Assembly: GCA_030041215.1 (NCBI GenBank)
Contig: JASHOH010000031.1
Span: 1 to 64,000 of the forward strand
Direction of reading: 5' to 3'
DNA length: 64,000 bases
Source of the DNA: Candidatus Sulfotelmatobacter sp.
GTDB taxonomy: Bacteria > Acidobacteriota > Terriglobia > Terriglobales > Acidobacteriaceae
Part shown: positions 47,285 to 55,462 of the stretch, piece by piece
Numbering within the stretch: the stretch's first letter is position 1
Layout: each line of letters starts with the position of its first letter
The notes under the pieces: generated by a model
What the model was told of the DNA's origin: nothing
What the model saw: only the letters and a program-made list of their open reading frames with translations
The model's database searches: none
Translations under genes and position numbers: made by a program

Positions 47285-48763
47285 GTGGCCACTGCGAATC
47301 CCGCGTTCGAAAGCAAAGAGACCGTCACAGCGACAATGTCACGCTGGGCTGCAAGCCTGCGCTTCGAAGATATTTCTCAGGATGCCGTTTATCAGGCAAA
47401 GCGTTTTCTCCTCGATTCCCTCGGATGCGCTCTTGGCGGCTATCAGCAGCACGATGTGAAAATTGCTCTCGCCGTGTTGGACGAGATGGCAGGGCGAGGC
47501 CACGCGACAGTCATCGGCAGTGGAAAGAAAATTGACCCGGTTTCGGCGACGTTGGCCAATGCGCTGATGATCCGTTGCATGGACTACAACGACATTTATT
47601 GGAAGCAAGATCCCTCGCATCCCTCCGACATTTTTCCAGCGGCGCTGGCGTGCTGTGAACGAGCGAGAAGCGATGGCAAAGAACTGATCGTCGGCCTGGT
47701 GCTTGGCCACGAATTCGAAATGCGTTTTTGTGAAGCCGCTTTTCCCGGCATTCGCGAGCGCGGCTGGCATCACGCCACTCTGACCGCGTTTGTCTCGCCG
47801 ATCGTGGGCGGGCGTGCCCTTCACCTGAGTTGGGAGCAAATTCAACATGCCATCGGCATCTCCGCCAGCCGCCACTGCACGCTGGGTGCGGTCACCGCGG
47901 GCAAGCTCACGATGATGAAAAATACCGTGGACCCGCTGGCTACCCAGAGCGGCGTGCTGGCGGCACTGCTCGCAGAAAAGGGTTACAGCGGGCCGGAGCA
48001 CGTGGTCGATGGCAAGGAGGGCTTGGTTTACTGCTTCGGGCCCGAGTGGAAGTTGAACACTCTTACGGATCGACTAGGCAGTTCGTGGCGCATTACGCAA
48101 TGCGGCATGAAAGGCTTTCCGACAGAGGCGCTGACGCACACGCCGATCTCGGCGGTACTGGACCTGGTCAAGACAAATGACCTGAAGCCAGAGCAGGTCG
48201 AGAAGATTCAGGTTCGCTCACTGGCCAGGGCGGCGGACATCCTTTCAGATCCCAGTAAGTATGACCCGCGCACCAAAGAAACCGCGGACCACTCGCTGCC
48301 CTATGTGATCGCCGCTGCGTTGGTCGACCGCCAGGTCACGCCGAAGCAGTTCACGATGGAAAAGATCATGGACCCCGAGGTGCGGGCGCAACTGAAAAAA
48401 GTCGAGGTCGTCCCAGATCCCGAGATTGAGAAAGTTTTTCCCTCGCTACAACGCGCGATCGTAAGCATTACCACGGTGGACGGGCGCACTTTCAGCAAAC
48501 AACTCGACTTCCCCAAGGGCGACCCCCGCAATCCGCTTACTGATCAGGAAGTGGAAGAAAAATTCTCCGCTCTTGCCGAAGGCGTTTTGTCGAAGGGCAC
48601 ACAGAAAAAAGTGAAGGATGCGGTCTGGAATTTGGAAACGTTGGACTCGGTCAGCAGCCTGATGGCTTTGTTGAAATCGAACGTTCGGCGCAGAAAGACG
48701 TCCACTGCCAAAATCAAGATTGGCAAAGAACCTGAGCAGCATGAAGCTGCACTCGCGAGTTAG
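47285..48763 (+). CDS. MmgE/PrpD family dehydratase
   Basis: This 492-residue protein belongs to the MmgE/PrpD family. Family signatures include FLLDSLGCALGGYQQHDVKIAL, MDYNDIYWKQDPSHPSDIFPAALA and WHHATLTAFVSP near the active site, with a C-terminal lid domain. The family includes 2-methylcitrate dehydratase (PrpD), cis-aconitate decarboxylase and epimerases. Here, next to aconitase-, isocitrate-dehydrogenase- and citrate-lyase-like genes, dehydration of a citrate-like compound is likeliest. The start is GTG at 47285 after AGAGGAGAGAAAA. It is two bases from the next gene. Confidence 0.85.
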   Translation: MATANPAFESKETVTATMSRWAASLRFEDISQDAVYQAKRFLLDSLGCALGGYQQHDVKIALAVLDEMAGRGHATVIGSGKKIDPVSATLANALMIRCMDYNDIYWKQDPSHPSDIFPAALACCERARSDGKELIVGLVLGHEFEMRFCEAAFPGIRERGWHHATLTAFVSPIVGGRALHLSWEQIQHAIGISASRHCTLGAVTAGKLTMMKNTVDPLATQSGVLAALLAEKGYSGPEHVVDGKEGLVYCFGPEWKLNTLTDRLGSSWRITQCGMKGFPTEALTHTPISAVLDLVKTNDLKPEQVEKIQVRSLARAADILSDPSKYDPRTKETADHSLPYVIAAALVDRQVTPKQFTMEKIMDPEVRAQLKKVEVVPDPEIEKVFPSLQRAIVSITTVDGRTFSKQLDFPKGDPRNPLTDQEVEEKFSALAEGVLSKGTQKKVKDAVWNLETLDSVSSLMALLKSNVRRRKTSTAKIKIGKEPEQHEAALAS

Positions 48764-48765
48764 CT

Positions 48766-50745
48766 ATGGGCCAAACCATCGTTGAGAAAATCGCGCAAAC
48801 TCATCTCGCCGAGGGTCCACGCCGGCCACTGCGCGCAGGAGATTTTGTCTCCATCCGCCCCGATCATGTAATGACCCACGACAACACCTCGGCGGTGATG
48901 AGCAAGTTCAAGGCGATCGGCGCGCAAAAGATTCATGCGCCTGCACAACTCGTCTTCGCGCTTGACCACGACATTCAGAACCAGGAAGAAGCAAACCAGA
49001 AAAAATATCGTGCAATTGAAGCGTTCGCTAAAGAGCACGGCATCGATTTCTATCCCGCCGGCACCGGCATTGGCCACCAGATCATGGTGGAGCGGGGTTA
49101 CGTCTTACCGGGATCATTCGTGGTCGCCTCGGATTCTCATTCCAACATGTATGGCGCGCTCGGAGCAGTGGGAACCCCGATCGTGCGCACAGATGCGGCG
49201 GCGATCTGGGCGACGGGCGTGTTCTGGTGGCAGATTCCCCGGTCAGTGCAAGTCGTGCTCAAGGGAAGGCTACCGGAGGACGCGACCGGCAAGGACGTGA
49301 TTATCACGCTCTGCGGTCTCTACAACCACGACGAAGTATTGAATGCGGCGATCGAGTTCAGCGGCCCGGGCATCAGCAGCCTTTCGATGGATGCTCGCTT
49401 TACGGTTTCCAACATGAGCACCGAGTGGGGACCGCTGGTCGCCTGGTTCCCGGTGGATACAGCCGCGATCGACTATCTGTACGGTGTTTTACAACGTTTG
49501 AAGCGACTGGGAATAAATCGGTTCGGCGAGGCCGACCTCGACGCGTGGGCGCAAAACCCGCTGCAGCCGGACGCTGACGCTGCTTATTCCGCGCGTATCG
49601 AGTTCGACCTCAGCCAGGTCTCGCCGCATGTCTCGGGTCCGGACACAGTGCAGGTGATGGACTCGCTCGCTGAAATGCAGCAGAAGAAGATCGCAATCCA
49701 GAAGGCATATCTTGTTTCGTGTGTCAATTCGCGCGTGGAAGATCTGGCTGCCGCAGCAAGGGTTCTCACCGGCAAGCGGGTCGCGCCCACCGTCAAGTTC
49801 TATGTGGGAGCGGCGAGCAGTTGGGTACAGGAAGAGGCCGAACGAAAGAACATCTGGCAGACCTTGCTTGACGCCGGTGTGATCCCCCTGCCGCCGAGCT
49901 GCGGGCCGTGCATTGGCCTAGGTACGGGATTGCTCGAAAAGGGCGAGGTCGGCATTTCCGCCACAAATCGCAACTTCAAAGGACGCATGGGATCGCGCGA
50001 TGCCCATTGCTATCTAGCCAGCCCGGAGGTGGTGGCCGCCTCCGCGATCGCCGGATATATCCACGCCACGAACGGTGCTTTCACTCGTGTGCCTCCGCGC
50101 GAGTATCGGGAATTTAAAGCGGCCGTGCCCGCCGCGGAAAAAGTGGGCATCCTGGCCGGCTTCCCCGAGTGCGTGCACGGACGACTGGTATTCATCCCGC
50201 AGGACAATCTGAACACCGATGCGATCTACGGGAAAGACTACACCTATCGCGACGACATGACCCCCAAGATGATGGCCGAGGTCGTGATGCAGAACTACGA
50301 CCTACAGTTCGCGTCGCGGTGCAATGCGGGCGATGTCATTGTGGGCGGTTTCAACTTCGGCACGGGTTCCAGCCGCGAACAAGCGGTTACTTGTTTGAAG
50401 GCGAAAGGCATTCCCCTTGTCATAGCAGCCAGCTTTTCGCAGACCTACCTGCGCAACGCGTACAACAACGGATTCCTGTGCATCGAGGTACCGGAGCTGA
50501 TTGCTCGACTGCGCCAGCAGTTTGGTACGGAAATTCAAGCGAAAGAGAAAACCATCATTCCGGGCGATGAGATCGACGTCGACTTCACGTCGAGCACAAT
50601 TCAGTGGCGGGGCGAGCGGTTCAATTTCCCCGCGTTAGGTAGCGTGCCCCAATCCCTGATCATAGCCGGCGGGATCGAGAATCTCGTCGCGAAGCGGTTG
50701 GGACTAAATGAAGATTGCGTGCGCCGAGACGCCGGCAATATCTGA
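48766..50745 (+). CDS. homoaconitase-like hydro-lyase (aconitase superfamily, LeuC-LeuD fused)
   Basis: This 659-residue protein contains both the large catalytic and the small swivel domains. The catalytic part is strikingly like fungal homoaconitase Lys4: DHDIQNQEEANQKKYRAIE, FYPAGTGIGHQIMVERGYV, ASDSHSNMYGALGAVGTPIV, RTDAAAIWATGVFWWQIP. The iron-sulfur ligands lie in SCVNSR and SCGPCIGLG. The swivel domain from about residue 525 has GGFNFGTGSSREQAV. It should isomerise a citrate-type to an isocitrate-type acid through an aconitate, with a 4Fe-4S cluster. The Lys4 likeness suggests a longer or substituted tricarboxylate (homocitrate, methylcitrate), but plain aconitase activity is not excluded. 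Confidence 0.85.
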   Translation: MGQTIVEKIAQTHLAEGPRRPLRAGDFVSIRPDHVMTHDNTSAVMSKFKAIGAQKIHAPAQLVFALDHDIQNQEEANQKKYRAIEAFAKEHGIDFYPAGTGIGHQIMVERGYVLPGSFVVASDSHSNMYGALGAVGTPIVRTDAAAIWATGVFWWQIPRSVQVVLKGRLPEDATGKDVIITLCGLYNHDEVLNAAIEFSGPGISSLSMDARFTVSNMSTEWGPLVAWFPVDTAAIDYLYGVLQRLKRLGINRFGEADLDAWAQNPLQPDADAAYSARIEFDLSQVSPHVSGPDTVQVMDSLAEMQQKKIAIQKAYLVSCVNSRVEDLAAAARVLTGKRVAPTVKFYVGAASSWVQEEAERKNIWQTLLDAGVIPLPPSCGPCIGLGTGLLEKGEVGISATNRNFKGRMGSRDAHCYLASPEVVAASAIAGYIHATNGAFTRVPPREYREFKAAVPAAEKVGILAGFPECVHGRLVFIPQDNLNTDAIYGKDYTYRDDMTPKMMAEVVMQNYDLQFASRCNAGDVIVGGFNFGTGSSREQAVTCLKAKGIPLVIAASFSQTYLRNAYNNGFLCIEVPELIARLRQQFGTEIQAKEKTIIPGDEIDVDFTSSTIQWRGERFNFPALGSVPQSLIIAGGIENLVAKRLGLNEDCVRRDAGNI

Positions 50746-50759
50746 CGGGAGAAAATCGT

Positions 50760-51983
50760 ATGGCGAAATACACAGTTGTCACCATGCCCGGAGATGGCAT
50801 TGGCAAGCAAGTAATGCCGGAAGCGCTGAGGCTGCTAAAGGCTGTGGGATTCGACGCGGAGTACTTTCAGGCCGATATCGGCTGGGAATGCTGGCGCAAC
50901 GAAGGCAATGCTCTGCCCGAGCTTACCATTGAGCTCCTTGCGAGTTATAAACTGGGCCTATTCGGCGCAATCACCTCAAAACCGAAGAAAGAAGCGGAAG
51001 CCGAACTGAAGCCGGCCCTGCGCGGCAAGGGCTACTCGTACTTCAGCCCCATCGTCGCCATGCGCCAGAGATTCAATCTCGACACCTGCATCCGACCCTG
51101 CATTTCTTTTCCCGGCAATCCTCTGAATTTCATTCGCAAGAAAACCGGTGGCGGATTCGAAGAACCATTCGTCAATGTCGTGATCTTCCGCCAGAACACC
51201 GAGGGGCTATATGCCGGCTTGGAGTGGACGAATCCTCCAGACCAGGTGCGCAGCGCGCTCGCGACCCACCCGAAGTTCGAGCCTTTTGCCGCCATACCGG
51301 GCGCCGATCTTGCAATTTCAGTACGGATCATCACGCGCAAAGCTGCTCACAAGATAGCGAAAGCGGCCTTCGAATGGGCGAGAAAGTTCGGCTACAAGTC
51401 GGTGACCATTTGCGAGAAACCCAACGTGCTGCGCGAGACTTCAGGAATGATGGAAGAACAAGCCAAGGCAGTCGCCAAGGAGTACCCCGAAATCGCGTTG
51501 TGGTCGACCAACATCGATGCCCAAATGATGTGGCTGACGAAGAATCCCGAGGAATACGGCGTGATTCTGGCTTCCAACCTCTTCGGAGATGTGATCTCTG
51601 ATGCCTTTGGGGGGCTGGTAGGCGGACTGGGCTTTGCGGCCTCGGGCAACATTGGCGACGATGTCGCCGTATTCGAGCCGACTCATGGATCAGCGCCGAA
51701 GTATGCCGAACTCGACCCGCCGATCGTGAACCCCATCGCCATGTTTCTTGCCGCCGCGATGCTGCTCGACCACGTGGGAGAAATCGACAAAGCAAAGCTC
51801 ATCCGCGATGCGATTGCGCACGTCGTACGCGAGGGCAAAGTCCGCACGTATGACATGTTGCGCATTCCCGGCGGACGCGATGTCATCGCCAAGGGCGCGG
51901 CCAGCACCTCACAGATGACCGATGCAGTTCTGGCGAGCTTAGGCAAAGTAGCAGAACCGGAACTGGAAGAAATTTTAAGGTAA
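50760..51983 (+). CDS. isocitrate/isopropylmalate/homoisocitrate dehydrogenase family
   Basis: This 407-residue beta-decarboxylating dehydrogenase contains the early MPGDGIGKQVMPEAL, the family segment FRQNTEGLYAGLEW, the catalytic ITRKAAHKIAKAA, and the metal-site segment ASNLFGDVISDAFGGLVGGLGFAASGNIGDD with FEPTHGSAPKYA. It oxidises and decarboxylates a 2-hydroxy-3-carboxy acid to a 2-oxoacid with NAD(P)+. I chose the ATG at 50760; an earlier start at 50715 lies within the end of the upstream gene. The family member, and whether it is NAD- or NADP-linked, could not be decided. It lies immediately before the CitD-CitE gene with no gap. Confidence 0.88.
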   Translation: MAKYTVVTMPGDGIGKQVMPEALRLLKAVGFDAEYFQADIGWECWRNEGNALPELTIELLASYKLGLFGAITSKPKKEAEAELKPALRGKGYSYFSPIVAMRQRFNLDTCIRPCISFPGNPLNFIRKKTGGGFEEPFVNVVIFRQNTEGLYAGLEWTNPPDQVRSALATHPKFEPFAAIPGADLAISVRIITRKAAHKIAKAAFEWARKFGYKSVTICEKPNVLRETSGMMEEQAKAVAKEYPEIALWSTNIDAQMMWLTKNPEEYGVILASNLFGDVISDAFGGLVGGLGFAASGNIGDDVAVFEPTHGSAPKYAELDPPIVNPIAMFLAAAMLLDHVGEIDKAKLIRDAIAHVVREGKVRTYDMLRIPGGRDVIAKGAASTSQMTDAVLASLGKVAEPELEEILR

Positions 51984-53219
51984 ATGATGATGAGCACTGC
52001 ATCGATAAGGCCGAGGCTGCAACCTGCCGAAGTCGGCAATTGGGGCCCTGACACGCGCTCCGATCTGCACGTGCGCATCGAGCCGCGTGAACGTGATGGC
52101 ATAGAGATCGCACTCGAGTCGCGCGTCGAGCCCTACTACGGCGAATCGATTCTGACTGAGGCCCGGCAAGTGCTGGAACAATTGCACGTCCAGCGCGCCT
52201 ACGTTGCCATTCACGATGAAGGCGCATTGCCTTTTGCGATCTCGGCGCGCCTTGAAGCGGCTGTAAAACGCGCAGGCCTCGGCAGCGGTTATCGAGTGCT
52301 CCCGGAGAAAATCGTTGTCCCGCCCGCGTCGGCTCGCGATCGAATGCGCCGCTCGCGTCTTTATATTCCCGGCAACGAGCCCAAGTATTTCATCAATGCC
52401 GGTCTGCGCAACCCGGATGGAATCATTCTCGATCTCGAGGATTCCGTCCATCCCCACGAAAAGGATGCTGCGCGCCTGCTGGTGCGCAACGCGCTCCGGG
52501 CAGTCGACTTCGGCACTTGCGAGCGTATGGTGCGCATTAACCAGTTGCCGTTGGGACTCGCGGATCTAGAGGAGATTGTTCCTGAATTCCCAGATTTAGT
52601 GCTCCTGCCAAAAACTGAGCGGCCGGAGCAAGTCATGCAGGTTGCTGATCGCATTGAGCAAATCAAGGGCAGACACGGCATCGATCGCTCGATTTGGCTT
52701 ATGCCAATTCTCGAGTCAGCGCTGGGAATCGAGAACGCCTATGCGATCGCTACTGCCAGCCCGGATATCGTAGCTATGACAATCGGTTTAGAGGACTACA
52801 CTGCCGATCTTGGCGTAGTCAAGACCGCCAAAGGCGACGAGACACTCTTCGCGCGGCAACGCCTGGTAAACGCTGCCCGCGCTGCCGGAATCCAGCCAAT
52901 CGACTCGGTTTACGGTGACGTCGCCGATCTCGAGGGTCTGAGGCAGTGGGGGATGAATTCACGCGCCATGGGATTTGAAGGCATGGGCTGCATCCATCCG
53001 CTGCAAATTGCCGTGATCCACGAAGCCTTCGCGCCCACGGCGACAGAAATCGAGAAGGCGCTGAAGATCGTAGCTGCATTCGACGAGGCCCAACAGAAAA
53101 GCCTGAGTGTTGTGAGCCTGGGATCGAAGATGATCGATCCGCCCGTCGTGCAACGAGCCTTGAAGTTGGTAAGCCGCGCCAGAGCAATGGGCATACTGCA
53201 ACAAAGTGGGATGAGCTGA
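51984..53219 (+). CDS. citrate lyase acyl-carrier and beta subunits fused (CitD-CitE)
   Basis: This 411-residue protein joins two parts. Residues about 18-105 resemble CitD, the citrate lyase acyl carrier (RIEPRERDGIEIALESRVEP, GESILTEARQVLEQLHV, GALPFAISARLEAA). From about residue 116 it is CitE/HpcH-like (RSRLYIPGNEPKYFINAGL, DGIILDLEDSVHPHEKDAAR, LMPILESALGIENAYAIA, GFEGMGCIHPLQI). CitE cleaves citryl-ACP to acetyl-ACP and oxaloacetate. In E. coli CitD the prosthetic group sits on Ser14. Here the aligned position is Arg25 and a Ser follows at 26, so attachment, if it occurs, is shifted by one residue. In known systems the two are separate genes. The ATG starts right after the previous stop. 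Confidence 0.8.
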   Translation: MMMSTASIRPRLQPAEVGNWGPDTRSDLHVRIEPRERDGIEIALESRVEPYYGESILTEARQVLEQLHVQRAYVAIHDEGALPFAISARLEAAVKRAGLGSGYRVLPEKIVVPPASARDRMRRSRLYIPGNEPKYFINAGLRNPDGIILDLEDSVHPHEKDAARLLVRNALRAVDFGTCERMVRINQLPLGLADLEEIVPEFPDLVLLPKTERPEQVMQVADRIEQIKGRHGIDRSIWLMPILESALGIENAYAIATASPDIVAMTIGLEDYTADLGVVKTAKGDETLFARQRLVNAARAAGIQPIDSVYGDVADLEGLRQWGMNSRAMGFEGMGCIHPLQIAVIHEAFAPTATEIEKALKIVAAFDEAQQKSLSVVSLGSKMIDPPVVQRALKLVSRARAMGILQQSGMS

Positions 53220-53222
53220 GCT

Positions 53223-54827
53223 ATGCCAACGCAGGAAATAGAGTACAAGCTTCAGCTGGAAGAAAATGCAGCGGGGCGTCTCGTACCCACGGTAGTGAAC
53301 GGGCGCGTGCAAACCCCCTACTTAGGAGTCGGCCAGTACAAACCAGCGGGACGCAAGGCAGCGCCGCCAATTCGCACGGCAGCCGACTATCCGGAGAATG
53401 GCGACAAGCGCGTTCCCGACCTCGAAACTGCTCTGCGTTGCTGCGGTCTGCGCGACGGCATGGTCATTTCCAACCATCATCATCTGCGTGATGGCGACAG
53501 CGTCGCGTTGATGGCGCTGCAAGCGGCCGCACGGTTGGGCGTCAAAGACCTGATGTGGTTTCCCAGCGCGTCGTTCCCCTCGCAAGTGGGCGCAATCGAA
53601 CTGATGGAGAACGGCACCATCCATCACGTCGAAGGCAGCATGAACGGCCCTCTTGGCGATTACTGCACTCAAGGAAAGATGCGAGGCATGGGCGTGCTGC
53701 GTTCGCATGGAGGCCGCTGGCAAGCGGTGCAGGATGGTGAAGTACACATCGACGTTGCCGTAATCGCCGCACCCACAGCCGATGCCTTTGGCAACGCCGA
53801 TGGTTCGCACGGCAAATCGGCGTGCGGTTCTCTCGGATTCGCACTGGCAGATTCCATCTACGCAGACCATGTTGTTGTGGTCACCGATAATCTGGTCCCA
53901 TTCCCCTGCGTTCCGTGGCAAATCCAGGGCAACAACGTCGACTACGTGGTGCAGGTGGAATCGATTGGCGACCCCGCCAAAATCGTCTCCGGCACTACAC
54001 AGATCACCCGCTCGCCAGACCGTCTGCTCATCGCAGAATATGTAGCGAAGTTCATGCGCGCGGCAGGCATCATGCGCGAAGGATTTTCTTTTCAGGCGGG
54101 ATCGGGTGGAATCGCGCTGGCCTTCGTCGATTATCTCAAGCGCATGATGAAGGAAGCCGGCATCAAAGCCCGATTTGTGCGTGGCGGCTCAACTAAATAC
54201 TTAGTCGAGCTTCTGCAGGAAGGTCTGACCGATTATATTCTCGATGGCCAAACTTTCGATCTCGACGCCGTAAAATCCATCGCGAGCGATGCGCACCACA
54301 TCGCAACTTCGCCTTTTACTTCCTACAACTACCACGGCAAAGGAAATTTCGCCTCAATGGTCGACGCAGTCGTACTCGGCGCAACCGAAGTCGATGTGAA
54401 CTTCAATGGAAATGTAGTCACCCATTCCGATGGAAGGTTGCTGCATGGCATCGGCGGCTGGCAGAACTGTCTTGCCGCCGGTTGCACCATCCTTGCGGTA
54501 CCGTCATTCCGTGATCGCATTCCAGTCATTGTCGACCAGGTCACAACCCTCACCGGACCCGGTGAACTGATTGACGTCGTTGTAACCGAGCGCGGCATAG
54601 CTATCAACCCCAGGCGGCAGGACTTGACCGATGCCGTCAAAGGATCGGGCTTGCCGATTCGACCCATTCACGACATCAAGACCGAAGTGGAGCGCATCTG
54701 TGGTGGGAAACCCGCTCGGCCTAAACCGGGCGACCGGCCTGTGGCTATCGTGAAGTGGGTAGATGGCACCGTGCTCGACACCATCTGGAAGGTCTCCAAT
54801 TCCACCCTCGCCAACCCCGCTCTGTAG
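53223..54827 (+). CDS. citF: citrate lyase alpha subunit-like CoA/ACP transferase
   Basis: This 534-residue protein resembles CitF, which swaps the acetyl group on the acyl carrier for citrate (citrate:acetyl-ACP transferase). Features are SNHHHLRDGD and the GFSFQAGSGGIALAF segment (about residues 292-306), ILDGQTFDLDAVKSI, and VVVTERGIAINPRR near the C-terminus. E. coli CitF is about 510 residues. The gene starts three bases after the CitD-CitE gene and is last in the operon. CitC, CitX and CitG, needed to make and acetylate the carrier, are not in the window and must be encoded elsewhere or be dispensable. Confidence 0.87.
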   Translation: MPTQEIEYKLQLEENAAGRLVPTVVNGRVQTPYLGVGQYKPAGRKAAPPIRTAADYPENGDKRVPDLETALRCCGLRDGMVISNHHHLRDGDSVALMALQAAARLGVKDLMWFPSASFPSQVGAIELMENGTIHHVEGSMNGPLGDYCTQGKMRGMGVLRSHGGRWQAVQDGEVHIDVAVIAAPTADAFGNADGSHGKSACGSLGFALADSIYADHVVVVTDNLVPFPCVPWQIQGNNVDYVVQVESIGDPAKIVSGTTQITRSPDRLLIAEYVAKFMRAAGIMREGFSFQAGSGGIALAFVDYLKRMMKEAGIKARFVRGGSTKYLVELLQEGLTDYILDGQTFDLDAVKSIASDAHHIATSPFTSYNYHGKGNFASMVDAVVLGATEVDVNFNGNVVTHSDGRLLHGIGGWQNCLAAGCTILAVPSFRDRIPVIVDQVTTLTGPGELIDVVVTERGIAINPRRQDLTDAVKGSGLPIRPIHDIKTEVERICGGKPARPKPGDRPVAIVKWVDGTVLDTIWKVSNSTLANPAL

Positions 54828-54879
54828 CGAGCAAGCTCAATCTTGGAAAGTAGAATAGGCTAGCGGGGAAAAACGCTAC

Positions 54880-54961
54880 AGTTCATTTTTTAATTGCCCA
54901 TTCATATAGGTTTGATTTGTTATTAACAGCACATGATTACAATTTTGTCACGTTCGTCGGC
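54880..54961 (+). repeat. leader repeat, copy A
   Basis: An imperfect direct repeat of about 80 bp with copy B at 55197. Shared blocks include TTCA(T)TTTTTTAATT, TTCAT, GGTTTGATTTGTTA and GATTACAA. Weaker similarity continues downstream (GTTGAGAGTGGC/GTTGAAATGGC and AAGTCGAGTG/GCGTCGAGTG). Contains an exact cop-box match. Confidence 0.7.
54936..54950 (-). promoter_or_regulatory. cop-box-like operator upstream of TonB receptor
   Basis: Read on the minus strand, TGACAAAATTGTAAT is an exact match to the cop-box pattern TGACA-N4-TGT-N-AT bound by CopR/PcoR/CusR-type regulators. It differs by one base from the site at 61007. It lies 512 bases upstream of the receptor gene start, inside repeat copy A. 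Confidence 0.6.
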
Positions 54962-55196
54962 GCTTGCTGCTTTGGAGATCCGACGCCCGCTGCGGCACTA
55001 GGTCTTAATTCGATGAAACGCTTGCTTTTAGCTGAACCTGAGGGTTGCGTTGAGAGTGGCCGCTATCGATTAAAAAGTCGAGTGCCTAAGGACGCAGTCC
55101 TGTGGAAAACGCGGCTGTAATCTCTCGCCAATGCGAAATACGCATTATCGAACGCGCGGCGTATTCGTGAGGTTAGTAGAGAGTCAGACCGCATCC

Positions 55197-55287
55197 GAAT
55201 CCATTTTTTTAATTACGCGTTCATGCCGGTTTGATTTGTTACTAATGGAACACCGATTACAAATGTCGGTCACGTTTTAAATAGTCG
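55197..55287 (+). repeat. leader repeat, copy B
   Basis: Second copy of the roughly 80-bp element, 316 bases after copy A and about 180 before the receptor gene. The cop box inside it has diverged in spacing. Confidence 0.7.
55256..55272 (-). promoter_or_regulatory. degenerate cop-box-like site
   Basis: Read on the minus strand, TGACCGACATTTGTAAT keeps TGAC and TGTAAT of the cop box but with the halves two bases further apart. It is in repeat copy B, 190 bases upstream of the receptor gene. Binding is doubtful. Confidence 0.35.
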
Positions 55288-55462
55288 GCCTCTTATGGAA
55301 GATTCATCATTCGTTGAAATGGCTATAAGAGCGTCGAGTGTTTTGCCTTGTCCGCTCGTCCTAGGGATATCGCGTTAACAGGGTGCGAGCCTTCCGTCGT
55401 ATCTCGCGCATCGTAGGGAACCCGCTGAGCACATCCGGGCAGATATAAGCGGAGAGATACTT

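Noticed and set aside
53322-53921. 199-residue minus-strand frame
   Set aside because: Antisense to citF, which is well supported; no ribosome binding site or family pattern.
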